Below, in pieces: positions 38,590 through 52,165 of a stretch of 64,000 nucleotides of DNA (positions within the stretch are counted from its first letter, which is position 1; each line of letters starts with the position of its first letter). Position numbers and translations under genes: made by a program. The notes beneath the pieces are model-generated. The model had not been told where the DNA came from and ran no database searches. It was given only the letters and a program-made list of their open reading frames with translations. Origin of the DNA: Antitrichia curtipendula (Eukaryota; Streptophyta; Bryopsida; Hypnales; Leucodontaceae); assembly GCA_951230915.1 (NCBI GenBank), contig OX579638.1, forward strand, positions 1,630,696 through 1,694,695. Direction: 5' to 3'.

Positions 38590-38665
38590 CCGACGGGAAT
38601 CAAACCCGGACCACATAACCATGATACTTAATTCCTCTCCAACCAACCTCTGAACTCATGACTTG
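38590..38665 (-). repeat. tRNA-like (SINE-type) Pol III promoter remnant
   Basis: On the minus strand a B-box-like GGTTTGATTCC (38596-38606) lies inside CCGGGTTTGATTCCCG, which can pair as a T-stem. About 40 nt upstream, GAGTTCAGAGGTTGG (about 38641-38655) resembles an A box. Spacing fits a tRNA, but no closed acceptor stem could be built, so a tRNA-derived SINE head or tRNA relic is likelier than a functional tRNA. Confidence 0.35.
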
Positions 38666-38954
38666 GTGACCCTTATCCACTAACACTTTACAATTATAAC
38701 CCATTTTTCCACCCAGACACTTCAACCCCTTATACTTTAACCTGACTACTAATAACTAAAGTGTCTATTCTCGAAAGAAAAGAATAGTTTTGAATCAATG
38801 GCCCTTGATCCGCTGGACATAGGCTCATTGTCAATATGAATAGGCATTTTATTCACGCCGGCCTTCTTTGAAAGACCGGAGTTTCTCTATATATATGTAC
38901 AAAACTCCCTACACCCTTCTTTCTACAACAAGAAGATCATTTTGGGACAGAAAA

Positions 38955-39863
38955 TTAACCCCTAGAGTTTTTTCAATATATTTTCACCCAAAACTCTCCC
39001 AAACTGCCATTTCTAGTAAAAGTACCAAATTTTAGAAAAAAAAATCATTTATGGACACATATAACCATAGGTTCTTGTAGTATGCTGATTTGAGAAGATT
39101 TGGAAAAAAATTTAGAAATTTCCACCAAGTAGATGCAAGATATTAGCATTTGAAGTAATCAAAATCCTTTTTTTGGCCTTGCAAAAAAATGGGTAGCTAC
39201 ATTTCACAAGGTCACATTTGTATGAAAAAATGTCCTAAGTGGTGGTGCTTCTTTGACTTCATTCTTCAAGGCAAGTTGACTACATGCTTGAAAATTTCAA
39301 ATCATTTGGAGTTGTACAATATATAGGATAAAAATAGTAAATAGAAAAAAATAATAAATGATTCATAATACTAAATTGTTGAGAATTTAGTTATGGAATT
39401 GAAAAATGCCAATTCCAATGGTTGTAATGTTGTAATAAGCAATCTACAGTGTATGATTTTTTTTTCAAAAACTATTGAAAATTGAGTTAGATAAAGGACT
39501 TCAAATTTTATTTTAGAGTAGAGAGTCCATAACTATTTGCAAACTAAAACATCTCATAACTTTCATCTCATTAATCAAAATGGAATGATCCAAAGATTTT
39601 TATGTACATGTAAATCTATAGAACCAATTTTAAAAATTGATTTTTAAGAATTTTTTTGAGTTGCTAAAGCTTTCCACACTTCAAAGAAAATTAAATATCA
39701 TACAATAACTTTTTAACCATATAGTCAAAAGTTATGAAAATTGTTGGGCCTCAAGCACATGTTGGGGGGAAATTTCAAATAAAAAAATAAAAATCCCATT
39801 TGTAGTGAGCTACCCAAAATTGCTATGTTGCCAAAAAACACAATTTGATCCTTTAGGAATTAA
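38955..39863. mobile_element. TTAA-family element B, nested, TTAA on both sides
   Basis: The 909-bp element starts TTAACCCCTAGAG and ends CCTTTAGGAATTAA, with an intact TTAA at both borders. It aligns along its length with the copy at 11847-12787. No open frame of note. It lies within the Stowaway-like element, so it is the younger insertion. Confidence 0.8.
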
Positions 39864-39897
39864 ACCTAATAGGAAGATCATTTGGGGATAGAAGGAG

Positions 39898-40552
39898 TAC
39901 TTTCAAAGCATCCACACGTGTTTGAAATTTATTAATTGGAGCAAGACTCGTAATTTAATAGTCATGTCCTAGCATCAGAGTTACAACTCTACTTTGAAAG
40001 GAGACCCTTCTGTATATATTCCTTATAATTGTGGCTCTTTCCCTTATCACGGCAATGAAAAACGTTGTTCACAAATAATAATCCTAAGAGCAGCAAAGAA
40101 CTCACCTCAAAAGTGAACCTCAACTGCCTAATCATCTCTAAACCATTGCAAAGCCCAAATTAGGGATTTTTGTTTCTTTATGAAACGATCAAAAATTTTG
40201 TGAAGACTTGCCAAAACAAAGAAGGATAGACGCCTTTAACACGTAACCAAGTAACAACAACCTCAATGAAGAGTGAGAAGAAACCCACAAAAAACAAAAT
40301 GGTTATACAAAAGTGCAAGTTGGTTAGGAAGAAAAGAAATGACTCCAAGGTGCACTGCCTTCACATTCACAATTCCAAAAGAGAAATGTCCAAATTTGTT
40401 AGGGAGATTGGAGTCTTAGATATTCTACAACCAATAGCTTCAAATGACCCCCACCTAGTCAACTATGGTAGGCCATGTGCCCTACACGAAGGAAGACTCC
40501 CCCCAAATCCAAGGCAAAGGGTTGTTGGATATGTCTTTTCAGGATTAACACC
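39898..40552. other. Spacer with one 96-codon frame of unknown status
   Basis: An ATG frame at 40266-40556 (plus) encodes a basic N-terminus (MKSEKKPTKNKMVIQKCKL) and then an unrecognised sequence. It ends inside the left end of the next TTAA element, so it is probably fortuitous. Confidence 0.3.
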
Positions 40553-41485
40553 TTAACCCCTAAAGTCCCAAGGCCATTTTTCCATAAAAAAAACCACTCA
40601 AAACTGCCATTTTTATAGCAAAGAGCAAAAAATAAAATTTAATATTTTTTTTTTGCATATTTAACCGTAGGATCTTGTACTGGACTAGTGTAAGAATGTG
40701 TGGAAGAAATTTCATAAATTTTGACCGTGTAGATTGCAAGATATTTGCATTTAAAGTGAAGGAATCTAGTTTTTTTGCACCTTGCTCAACTACATTTTTG
40801 GCTTTGAACCTTTTTAACTTAAATTTTTTTGCTCTAATGATTTTGAATTTCTAATTTTATATGATGAGGAATTGAGTTGAGAATCTAGAAAAAAAAATAT
40901 TTAAAGAAACACTTAGTTTTTACTCACTAAAAAATTGTTAAGTAGAAGTAGATTCAAGATTGAAGGAAAAACTAAATCATTAATAGTTCTAAGATAGAAC
41001 TGAAATATACTAATCTCAACGGTGAGATTGTTCTAACAAGAAATCTTGACCTTGTGAAACTTTTTTATTTTTAATTGTTAAAATTGAGTTCAGAAATGAA
41101 TCCTACAAGTTATTTTTTCTAAAAGATGCTCTAATTGCCCAAAAAATAAGATTGATCGTAACTTTTGCATAACAAATCCAAATGGAATGAATCAAAGCTT
41201 TCCATGTAAATAAAAATAAAATCTATATGAAAAAAAAATTAATTTTTAATTTAAAGTTTTTTTGAGGATTTTTTTCTGCCCGCTGAACTAAAATTTGGGG
41301 GTTTTGTGCCATAACTTTTGCTCCCGGGCACCGATTGAAATAAAAATTACATTTTCGGAAAGCTAATGTGATTCTCTATCTTCACAAAAAAAAAATTCAG
41401 AAAATCACAAAAATTATTGAGACCGTAGGAGCCTGCCCAAAATCCATTTTGTCCCCCGAGGGGACAACAAGACTTTAGGGGTTAG
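40553..41485. mobile_element. TTAA-family element C, best-preserved termini
   Basis: The 933-bp element begins TTAACCCCTAAAGTCCCAAG and ends GGGACAACAAGACTTTAGGGGTTAG. The terminal inverted repeat is TAACCCCTAAAGTC. It carries no transposase. A near-terminal GTCCCCCGAGGGGAC is a small perfect palindrome shared with the copy entering the right edge of the window. Confidence 0.85.
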
Positions 41486-42689
41486 AGATTAGGGGATAGT
41501 CCAAATTTCCAAAATTGTTGAGATTTATTATAAAATGCAATTTAGAAAAATAATTTAATGATGACTCTTAAACAATAACTATAAAATATGATTTGTAGAT
41601 CATGTTGATATGGTTAGATCAACTAGAACACAACTAATATTTTTAATAAAATTTGAATCCCCAATTTAAAATTTTAAAATTTTAAAAAATAAAATCCCTT
41701 CTAAAATCGATTGTAGATTCAGTGTGTGAGCATGAAAATGCAAGCATGTGAGCCTTGAGTATACAAATAAGTAGATATTCTACTACCACTGAAGGTGTTT
41801 ATAACATAGACATCTATAATACAAATATTTATAATATAGGCACCTATAACTTAGATGTATAGTCTCCTAGGCTCACAATAGCAACCTTTATTGTAGATTG
41901 AATATTTGAGATATCCACAAGAATTTTTTCCTTGAGGTTCAAAATATTAAATTCTAATCATGGCTAGTGCTTTTTGAATTTTTTATTTATATCCAAGTAG
42001 TTTTTGAACGATCATTTTTAAAATTGAATAGATTAGTTTTTAAGGCTAGACCTATCAATACCTGTTGAATAATGGAAAATTTGCAAAACAAAGTCCTTTG
42101 AATCTATATTGTATAAATAAAAGATGAAACTCAAACACAAAATTCTTTTTAAAATGACAAATGAAAAAATATATTTCTATGTGTTTGGAATGTGTTTGCA
42201 TTCATCCATTGCTCAAAATTTGAATGCCTGATCTTTTGGAGATTAATTAAGTTCATCATCAATAGTAAAAGCCAAAATCTTCAATCGATCGTCACTAGTA
42301 ATGTCACTAGTAATGTTGAGAAGAGCAAATTCTTAATAAATAGTGATTTTATTTAACAAAAATTAGAAAAATTATCTATATACTATCATACTCAACGATC
42401 AGGATAACAAAATATTTCTAAAAATTAATGCCAAAATTTGTAGAATATTATTATTGTTTTGAAATCATATGATAAAAATCAAATCTTTTTAGACATTAGA
42501 CAAATTACATTTGCACACTTTAATTAATTAGTTGGTTGAAAATGTCAATCATAATCATTGAGTATGATAATAAAAAATTTGTGCATGTTTTTTGTAGATA
42601 TTTTTATCAAAAATCTGAAGTGAAGGTGCTTATTACTATTGGATGCCATTTGGATTTCTGTAATTGAAGCGTTGAACCAAAAGCAAATA
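41486..42689. other. AT-rich intergenic stretch, no gene seen
   Basis: There is a short direct repeat of GTCACTAGTAAT at about 42289-42313; otherwise featureless. Confidence 0.55.
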
Positions 42690-45600
42690 GTACTAGAAGA
42701 AAAACTTGTCCACTACAATTGGTTAAATAATGATTAAACCTATACAACTATCATGCAACTAAAGCCATTGTTATTAATTAGCATCAAATCTTACTTATAT
42801 ATTGTTTAGTTGCAAAGCAATTGTAGAATGAAGTGTAGGCCTACATGAGTGTAACAAAGTTCAAATTCAGAATTAATGTGAGCTATTTTCCATCCATTAC
42901 TCATCATGATTGTCGATGTGGATAAGTCTATGCTCCATGGAATTGACTACATCAATATGCGGTCGCAAAAGAACTAAATTTAATTAGAAAACAATTGCAG
43001 TTATAGTTGCCCAAAAGCTGAATTTGACTAGGAACTGACTAAAATTATTAAATGATCATTGTTTCTAGTCAAACTATTGTAGAATTTGTTGTTTACTAGT
43101 TGTACCAACTCCGCTTTGCAAGACAATTGTGATTATAAGTTGACTATGAGTTGTTTTGTTACATGAATTGCAATCTAACACTTTCCTTGATGAAGTCAGT
43201 CCAAGGTGAGTTGTAGTCTAGATTTTGCCTACCTCACAAACAGCTAAGACTATAGTATAGGGGTTCAAAAGCTAGGGAATGATCAAATAGTCTAATATGT
43301 TGTGGCTAAAGTCACTTGTGTTTTAGACTAAAATGAAATTATCACAAAAACAACAAACAATTTCACAATTACAATTTGCTTCTACTCTTGTCCCAAAGGT
43401 TTAATGTTATGGCTAGTCTTTAATAATGCTATGGACACATGGGTGCTGTCCTAATACCATCTAATATGTCAGGGGCTCATTTTTAGACAAAAAATCAAGG
43501 ATAAACAACAATATGTCTTGCATGTGCTCTAGAACCTAGGTACTAGATGCAAAATATATAAGTATATTTATAGCGTAAATTCATGTTCACTTCTTTAATT
43601 ATTGGTGATAATATTTAACAAAACAGATTGTTGCAATCATTACTTAGCTAGCCTAATTAAAAGTTAAGATGAGTAAGAAACTAGTCTTAGTTCTACATAC
43701 AACAATTTGTCACTATCTAATGCAGGGCATGAGTGTGTAATGCAAATTCTTTAAGTATTGTAACTGTACCACAACATCTTGAATGTTAATTTAACTTCAA
43801 AACTACCAATACTCAAGTCGAAAAAATATGGAAATTAGACTGAATAATATTTTTAATCTAAGGTCAAAATTTATCCACCCAATTCCAACTATATATTAGC
43901 TTTTTTATTTCAATAGTCAGGTTAAAATAGAATACATTTTATACACAATCATGTGACAAATTGTTTACTTCACAACACATGACGAATTACCTTGTATAAG
44001 TAATTCTATGTGAAATACTAGCTCTTCTTTAATTTGGAAACACAAACAACCCTATAACAAATTGTTTGTCCACGACTCAATAACCCAATGTACAAGTACT
44101 ACATCTGAGTCCCTATCTTCCCAAATCAGAATATTCCATACAGAGACACTCTCAAGTTTCTATCATTGGATCAACCAACAATTTGTCTTATATTTTTAAC
44201 TATCCATACAAAACTCTATTCCCTAGCTTGTAGATCAACCTTCCAATTTTGTAGTATTCAATTCCTCTACCTTTGACAAACAATTCTTTACATTGTTTCG
44301 GTAACCAAATTATTAATTCCATCTACTTATCCGCAAATTGCTCTATACTCGTGCAGATTCTACAACCACCAAGCACAATTTCAAAAGAGTGAGCCAACAA
44401 TTTGTCATATAATGATAGTAAGGCATCTAGAATTTACACATTTAAAAGCAAACAAATCAAGTCCATCATTGTTCACAAGAAAAAAAACAATTCCAACGCA
44501 AATAACCAAGAAAGTAAACACACCATATATATATATATATAATTTTTATTTTTACTTTTTTTACTATTTTTTACTATTTTTTTCAACTACAAAAGACAAA
44601 AGGAATTGTGCTCAGTTACATTACTAGTTTTTAAGCTTGATTTTCAATTGCCTCATTCTCCATCAAGTTGTCTTTCAAGTGGAGTTAGGACTCATCTTGC
44701 CTTCCAATTTACAACCACCAATCTCCATCTTCTTATTGAATAATTTGTCAATCAATATTTATATATACAACACTCAAATCAACTAATTAAAAAACATTCA
44801 ATTCCTTTGCAATTATCAAGGGAACAACACTATAAAATATACCAAGAAACTTCGATCCCTAAAAACACTAAAAATATAAATTAGACACATAATTTCTAAC
44901 TTTAACACTCCCAAGAACATTTCAATCGATTTTCTCAAACAAGAACACACACAAATTCAATCACAAGATCACGAGAAACAACTTGCCACTTAATTCCAAA
45001 TAGCCATCAGAGCTAAGATTAAATTTTATAATTACACATTAATTCAAAAGCCCAATAAACATAACAACACATGACAAATTGCTAAAAGGTAATTATATAC
45101 ATATGAAGGAGATTAAGATACAAAAAAAATTGACAATAAAACTAAGAAGACAAAAAAAGTGAGAGGGAAACTTTTAAGATTTTTGGTCCTTATTTTTGGC
45201 TCTAGTGACAACCACTAGTCTTCTAAGGTCACAAAAAAAGTTTGTCTCAGTATGTTCTTGGGAGTGTTAAAGTTAGAATATATCCTAATTGTTCAGGACA
45301 TTTTAAATCCTAAGATAAATATTTTTACATTCTCAAACTAATATGAAAGCAACCTAACAATTTGTCTCCTCTCACATATCTGAAGACAATTGGTTAAAAA
45401 GAACTCACTTCAAGATGCAGTACACTCTAGTCACTTTTGAAGACCACATAATGGCTATTTTGCTTTATTATATTATTTATCTACAGTCTGTCATGGTACA
45501 AGGCTACCTTATAAGACGATTGACTTGAATACAAATTGGTACAAATATACATTGTGACAGCAATATCTCACCTTCTCATTTAATTTAACGCTGCAAGACT

Positions 45601-47446
45601 TTTAGGGTTCGTTCTTTAGCATGTTGATATTGGTCCATATCAACTTCAGAATCTCTATTGTTGGCACAAAAGTTGAATGTAGAGCAATTCAAGAGTTGTA
45701 CTTGAAAGTCATTGTCTAATCTTATATGAAGTGTTGCCTTCTATTCTTTAGCCTTATGATATCATTTTTAGAAATTTCCATATCAACTACTAGAAGCCAG
45801 ACACCTTAACAACATAGTGCCAACTATCATTGAGTTCCATTTTGTCTCCATATCTAGCCTCACTTAGACATTGAGTAAACTTGTAAAGGCATTGTTGTGT
45901 CTTGCAAGCAATGTTTTGTAATATCGCTCTGGATAGAAAGGCATTGGAAGGTGTCAAGTGTTTTTTTGTGGTATTGTTGCGATTTTGTAGTATTGCAAGG
46001 GTTTCAAGGGGTCTCTAAAGATTCGTAGGATCGCCAGTTTTGTGATTTCTAATTTGGTCTATTGATTTTCAATCACATTTTCTTGTGGTTGCTTTTGTTT
46101 GTGTGTATTTTTTGAATCTTCAATCATGGCATTTGACACTAATTTTAGGATTTGCGCAAAACAAATTACAATGAATACATTGCATAGCATTTAGTCTTTA
46201 ATGGTTCCAAGAACCCATTGGAGCCAAAGCATCTTGGTGCCCAGTCTCTAGTCCGCTTCAATGAAGTCTATTGCGCATTTTATTGTTGAACAAGGAATTT
46301 TGTAGATTCTTGTCGTTATTTGAGGTTGCAAATGAGTTTTTTGGCTATATTGTTGATAAGAGAAAAGGCATTTGTTTTGTTTGCAAGTTTTAAGCTAACA
46401 AAGCAAAGACTGGAGGAAAAAAGACAAAGGCCTTGTTCAATGAGGGTTTTGTTTTTATTGTTCCACCATGTTATGGCTAGCATTGCAATTGGATGGAAAT
46501 TGGGTCCTACATAGAGTGGTGGTGGTTACTTACTCAATGGTGAGGAGTTCTATTATAAACAATTGTGATCTACAAAATATTGTAATGATAGTGACTGTTC
46601 ATGTCTAGTGATTGTATAGATAGTCAAGCCTTCTTGAAGTAATAATGCATGAGAAATATGGACATGTTTTGTAATGAATTTATGGATTTTTTTTTCTTAT
46701 GCAAAACCATTTTTATTATTGGCACACTATATTATTTGTATTACCCCTTAGAAGTCGTTCTTGAATATCAAGGCTATAGAAAGTTAATGACTTTTTTTAG
46801 TCACTTGATTTATTTTTATTGTTGCGCAACTAGGATATAATTGACAAACAAAAGAAGATTGTGAGCATGCAACTAGGCTTTGTATTATATTGATTTACAA
46901 CAATTGCTACAGTGAAATAGTTGTTTTTTTTGTTTCAACTATTACAACTCAATTGTTATCAATGGACGACTACAATACATTTGGTAATGGGAAGTAAGAA
47001 ACGAAAGCAAATTCTAGAAAGTGACTAAAAAAGTGCTTATGTAAAAAAATGCCATTCACATTGGAATAGTATAAGAAGGTTGGCAACTATGAATCCAAAA
47101 TAGACATTAATTAACTTTTTATACCGTATATGCGACTTTGCATGACTAGCAATAGTAGCTACCTAGTCGTGCAATACAACGTTTATGAGTTGCAGTAGTG
47201 GCAATCTAGTTGTACAACAATGCAATTGAGTGACCATGCCACTTTGGCAACCACATAAAAAAGTACGTTGACGAATTTCCAACTAGGTTGTTAAATGAAA
47301 AACAATCCATTGTCCTTTATGACTACATTTTTAAGAGCGACTGTGAGTGTCTAAATTTGCACCAATTGCAAATGTCCATTCAACTAAAAAAGCAATTGTT
47401 CTTGTAATTTATAAAAAAAAACTATTGTCTTCTAATATAGTACAAT
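42690..47446. mobile_element. Large degraded repeat region related to 23.3-24.3 kb
   Basis: The left edge TACTAGAAGAAAAACTTG resembles a CACTA-type terminus, and a weaker inverted counterpart lies near 47427-47440. Blocks inside both edges match the 23277-24252 repeat. From about 43960 to 45365 the motif ACAAATTG / CAATTTGT recurs at least nine times on both strands, for example near 43969, 44057, 44180, 44277, 44398, 44750, 45074 and 45358. An (AT)n run lies at about 44525-44542. No protein gene is recognised, so it may be a decayed larger transposon or several nested ones. Confidence 0.4.
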
Positions 47447-50341
47447 TACTAAAATTTGCCAAAGAGGGTGTTGTAGAATTTTTTTGAATTGCAATGCAAG
47501 CAACTAAAATCTTAGCAATCATCAATCCTCAATTGGTTTTGAAAATTTAGTGAGTTGTCATGCTAATTTTTAACAATATCTTGAATTGGTCAAGAGACAA
47601 AAAATTATTGTTTTTTATAAGATTTATGTAGTAACAAACAACTATAGCTTTTACATACATAGGTCTTTACAATACTACTAGGGAATACAAAATATATAGT
47701 AGTTATACAAATCAAGCTTGAGATTTAAAGATAACAAGGTGATTTCAAATACTATATGTATGTAATATATTTTGTATTGCTCTCATGAAAAAAACTCTTA
47801 TTCAAATTTGTCTTAGGAAAAAAAAATTCAAGCTAAACAAGGTTTGCATTTTTTTATCTTTTAGTTTTGTTAATTTATGTGCAATTGATTATCTTTGCTC
47901 TTACATGTTTATTGTGCAAGCAAGTGTGCAAGTTGACAATGGAATATGTACTATTCATAAAAATAAGTAAGTAACAAAATTGATGAGAAGGGTGTTGAAA
48001 TCAAGCCATAGAAGTTTGTTAGCACAATTTTGGGTGGTGAGAGAAATAGTTCTAGAACTTTGTTACTAAAGCAACTAGTATTGCTTAGGTTAATACTTGC
48101 AAAGTATTTGCAACTTCATTAAAAATTTATCTTCTTTGTGGCAAATTTTTTTTGTGTTGAATATACGTGCATAGGATGATTGACCTTATACATAGAAAAC
48201 TTTGAATTTATACCTTGAAAAAAAAATTAGAATACTATAAATATTTCTTTTAAGTGGAAATTTGTACATATGTGGGACATTTTCTTAATTCATGTATATT
48301 GATTTGAATTTATAATTTTTTTTCTCTTATAATCCTTAGTTTTTTAAATATACAGTTCATTTATTTTAAATTATTAGTAAACAATGATTTTGTTGGATTT
48401 GTTGTATGAATAATGTTGGTGTTTCATTTGGAAAGGGGGATGGAACCCTATAAAAATGAATTATAAAAATGAATGGATGAAAGATTTTAATAAAGGCAAT
48501 CAAATAGAAAGTTTGCTCAATGTAACTTCAAAATTTTCACCCAATAAGATTATTCCAAAACAATACTCCCCCCAAAGAAATAAGTCACTGGAATTACTCT
48601 TTACAATTAATTGGGATTTTGGTTTGAGATGTGCCTTACCAGAAACTCAAATTTCAAAATATAAATCCAATTTTATAGAATAAAATGAAGCCATTATATT
48701 GAATTGATCTACACCATTGAAGAGGAAATTCAATTAATGAAAGCAAGAACATAATGACTTCTTTAATTCTTGTTATAGTGGTCATATTGGAGAGGTGTCA
48801 TAATGTGGAATTAGCATGCAAATGTCATATTAAGGAGGCAATTGAAAATGCAAATTAAAAAATTAATTGTCCTCTAACACATGCGCCAAGCTTCCAAAGG
48901 ATAAGAGCTATAGAAAAGGTGCCACAAGTTCACATTCGAGTTCACATTCAAGAAGGAGAAAAGCCACCAAAGGACAAGAGTTACACAAAAAGCGTCACAA
49001 ATCCACATTCAAGGGAGAAAAACACAATAGTGATTCTTGAAAAAGACAAACTTTCAACCGAGGTAGCCCAACCATTGATATACAACTTTTTTTCTTCTCT
49101 ATATTATCACATTTATTTGTCTATTAAGGTGAAACTACTACATTAGTGAATGTGATAGTCATAGTATTGAGTTCAATTCTTGATTGAGGACATCCATTTC
49201 CAAAAATCTTATTGTAATGTAGAATTTGTCATATTAAAGGGTGTCATATAAAGAATTGAAAGGGAGGATAGAAAGTAGTTTAGTTATGTACCTTCAATTG
49301 AACTCAAGGGCTCTGCATTTACAAATTTACAAAATAAAGGACAAATTTACAAAACAATACCCATTTGGTCTCTTAGTTACTTGTCAATTGAATTAACTTC
49401 CAAACAAGTTAAACTCCAAATACAAAATTACTTTGAAGAATGAACCATGTTTCAAAAGATGACTAGAAGATGAACCACATTTAAAATATGTGTACAAGAT
49501 GAACTATATCTAAAGATGAATAAAAGACTAACCACATCTAAAAGATGTTTTGAGGATGTTGAAAAGATCAACCCTTGTCAGTATACCACTCAATATTGAA
49601 AGTTTTGCTAAAATTTATTACTAGGACAATAATTAAATTTTCAACTTGTATAAATTTTTTTAATATAAAATGAACAAAATATTCAATAGTTTGAGGTTTT
49701 ATACCATGTACAAATGATTCTCTTGTTTCAAATAACATTTGCTTAAGAAAATATATTAACTTTAAGGAAATTTACAAAAAATTTAATTATTCATAAAAAA
49801 ATTGAACTCTACTAGTTTTATATAATTTTATGAATATTTAAATGAAATTTCTAGAAATGATGCCCAAATTAGCCAACTTTCATAGAAAAATAAAACCATC
49901 ATGAATTTGAAGCATAAATAAAAATGTGAAACTTACATCTAAAGATTGCATTACTTCAAATAATAATGTCTTTTAAATATTGAAAATCTAAAAATCATAA
50001 TAAATGAATCAACAAAATTTAAATGTAAAATAATTTCTAAATTAATACATTCAAAAATTTACAAAAAAATAAATTGAAAATATTTTTTTAATTCATGAAA
50101 TTCTTAATAAATTGAAAATAATTGAATTTTTTTAAATTTTTTAATAATTTAGAAAGGATTAACATATTTTACATTAATGAATTATACTTGTATTTAATGT
50201 GAAAACAGCACTCAATTTTTCTTGCAATGCAACAGATTTTAAACTTTGTGGTAACAAGCTTAACTTTACAAATTTTACCACTAAAAATTCATTAAAAAAT
50301 TTACCAAAAGATTATGAAAAATTTGCAACTCACTTACAGTT
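47447..50341. other. AT-rich intergenic stretch, no gene seen
   Basis: A local direct repeat (AGTTCACATTC, about 48927-48950) is visible. Short frames here lack recognisable content. Confidence 0.55.
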
Positions 50342-52165
50342 TTAATTGTTTCCAAAAGGAGTAGCATCTAATTTAGGTTCAAAAGAAAATCCATCCAATT
50401 CATGTTGAAAGACAGACCAATTCCTTGGTCGTGGAACATTCAATGCTCCGTCTCTAAGCAATGGACAAGGTGGCACCCATTCCCATTGTCCTTTTGAAAG
50501 ACTATAAATCAATCCAAGTGGTGAATAAAAACGAGTAAAAAAAATGACATCTTCATGGCCAGCACAATACATGCTATCACAAGGCCACTTTTTATATAAG
50601 CGGTCAAACATATCTGGTGGCATTCTTCCATATTCAATCCATTTCATGGTTTTCATATCCAAAAACCATATGCACAACCCTAAGGTTTGATTTCTTGATG
50701 CCTTTCCAACAATTCCAACCATTCCTTTACATTCAAATAATTGACGTGATTTTACATTTCCTGGCATTCGATGAGTTTTCACTCTTGACCATACTTCATG
50801 TTGAATGTTATATTCCAACAATCCACTATTTGGACCACACGTTAAACAATACAATGAACCCCTGTGTTATATTTATGAATGTGAGAAATATTATAGAATT
50901 TGAAAAATATTACTATATATTGTTGCAATGGAAAATTAATGAGTGATTAAAAAATGAAGAATTCTAGGATTATCAAGAAAGGATTTATTTATTGTATGAA
51001 TCTACTACAATTAAGTAAAAGTAAGAATGTACATATAGGAAAAAAATATATATATACCTGCAACAGATGGCACGTTTTGTAAGTTCTTCTTGTAATAAAC
51101 TTCCCGAAATATGCCAAGAACTAGTCATTGAATCAAATACTTCAGTGGTCCAACGATCATCATCTGTGCGATAACCACCGGCTGCAATGATTTTATAACT
51201 ACCTTGTGTCAATTTGTCTACAACCATGCAAACTATCCTAGGTCTACGTTTGCAAATCCTTGGAGGTAGTTGTCTTGCGACTTTAGTAATTGGATTACAT
51301 ACAAAAAGAACAAATGGTCGATAATCGGCCACCAAACAAACTAAACCACCAGCAGATGCAGCTGGTTGAATTTGCATAGGAAGAAAGTCGAATGCTATCC
51401 TATGCCATTTTGATAGTATGCGGCTATATCCTAAAAGTACTCGATCGGCTCGACGATCGGCTTTTATAAAATAATGCCCGAGTGAAGAAGTTACCTACAA
51501 TTGTTATATGATTTTGAAATTATTATTATTATTTGAAAAATTCATTAATAAATCCAAAAAATAATTATATAAAACCACTAAATTGATGCTCAATTTTTAA
51601 AATTTAAATTAATAAAAATTTAAATATTCAAAAATTCAATATAAAAAATCATACAAAAAGTGCCAATTAAATTTTTTAATAATACCATTATTATTTTTTC
51701 AATATATATGCATCATGAATAATGTGCTTAGAAGAAAAAAATGTAATATCTTTTTTGGTTTTCATCACATTAATAGAATTAGGTGATTCTATCTAAAAAA
51801 TTCAATTTATAATTAATTTAAAGAGCCAATTGATTCATTTCTAAAAGGCTAATCAACTTAAATTTTAAATCAATGCATTACAAAGTCACATTAACTTTTA
51901 ATTATCTTTTGTATTAAGATTATTGTAATAATACCTATAAATGCATGTTTTTGAAGTGACACGGGGAAATGTGTACTAATGAAAATAAACTAATAAAAAT
52001 AAAAACCTGTGAACAATCCGAGATAAAACTATGTGAATAAATGATGGCATTCCATCGTTTACACACAACACGCAAACGAAAGAAGCTGTCAATGGGAAGT
52101 CGAGCCAACACCCTATCTATTAGCTCTTCTTGAAGGTCACTCCAAAGCCTTTCATCCATGGCCAT
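50342..52165 (-). CDS. F-box protein (plant F-box/kelch-like), three exons, 371 aa
   Basis: F-box proteins are substrate receptors of SCF (SKP1-Cullin-F-box) ubiquitin ligases. Coding exons read 52165-52007, 51494-51058 and 50861-50342, with GT-AG introns in phase 0 and phase 2, total 1116 bp. The F-box occupies about residues 7-50 (LWSDLQEELIDRVLARLPID, then FRLRVVCKRWNAII). The C-terminal 300 residues carry blocks typical of the Arabidopsis At5g15710-like F-box/kelch group: FDFLP, GGLVCLV, NPITKVARQLPP, EVFDSMTSSWHISG, and a final WEWVPPCP. These probably form a beta-propeller that binds the substrate, which is unknown. The first ATG (52165) was chosen; the frame is open further upstream but has no ATG. 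All exons are intact despite the AT-rich surroundings. Confidence 0.88.

Larger units (their letters stand above)
38110..39897. mobile_element. Stowaway-like element interrupted by a TTAA-family element
   Basis: The left end is CTCCCTCCATCCCAAAATGA, preceded by TA. The right end, complemented, is CTCCTTCTATCCCCAAATGA, followed by TA. This matches the Tc1/mariner-derived Stowaway signature (TA duplication, CTCCCTCC terminus). The 909-bp TTAA element at 38955-39863 sits inside near the right end. A second terminus-like copy (GATCATTTTGGGACAG) occurs just left of that insertion. Without the insertion the element would be about 880 bp, large for Stowaway. Confidence 0.6.

Noticed and set aside
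40266..40556. 96-codon plus-strand frame as a gene
   Set aside because: Although it has an ATG, the sequence is unrecognised and its last codons lie in the terminus of a TTAA element.
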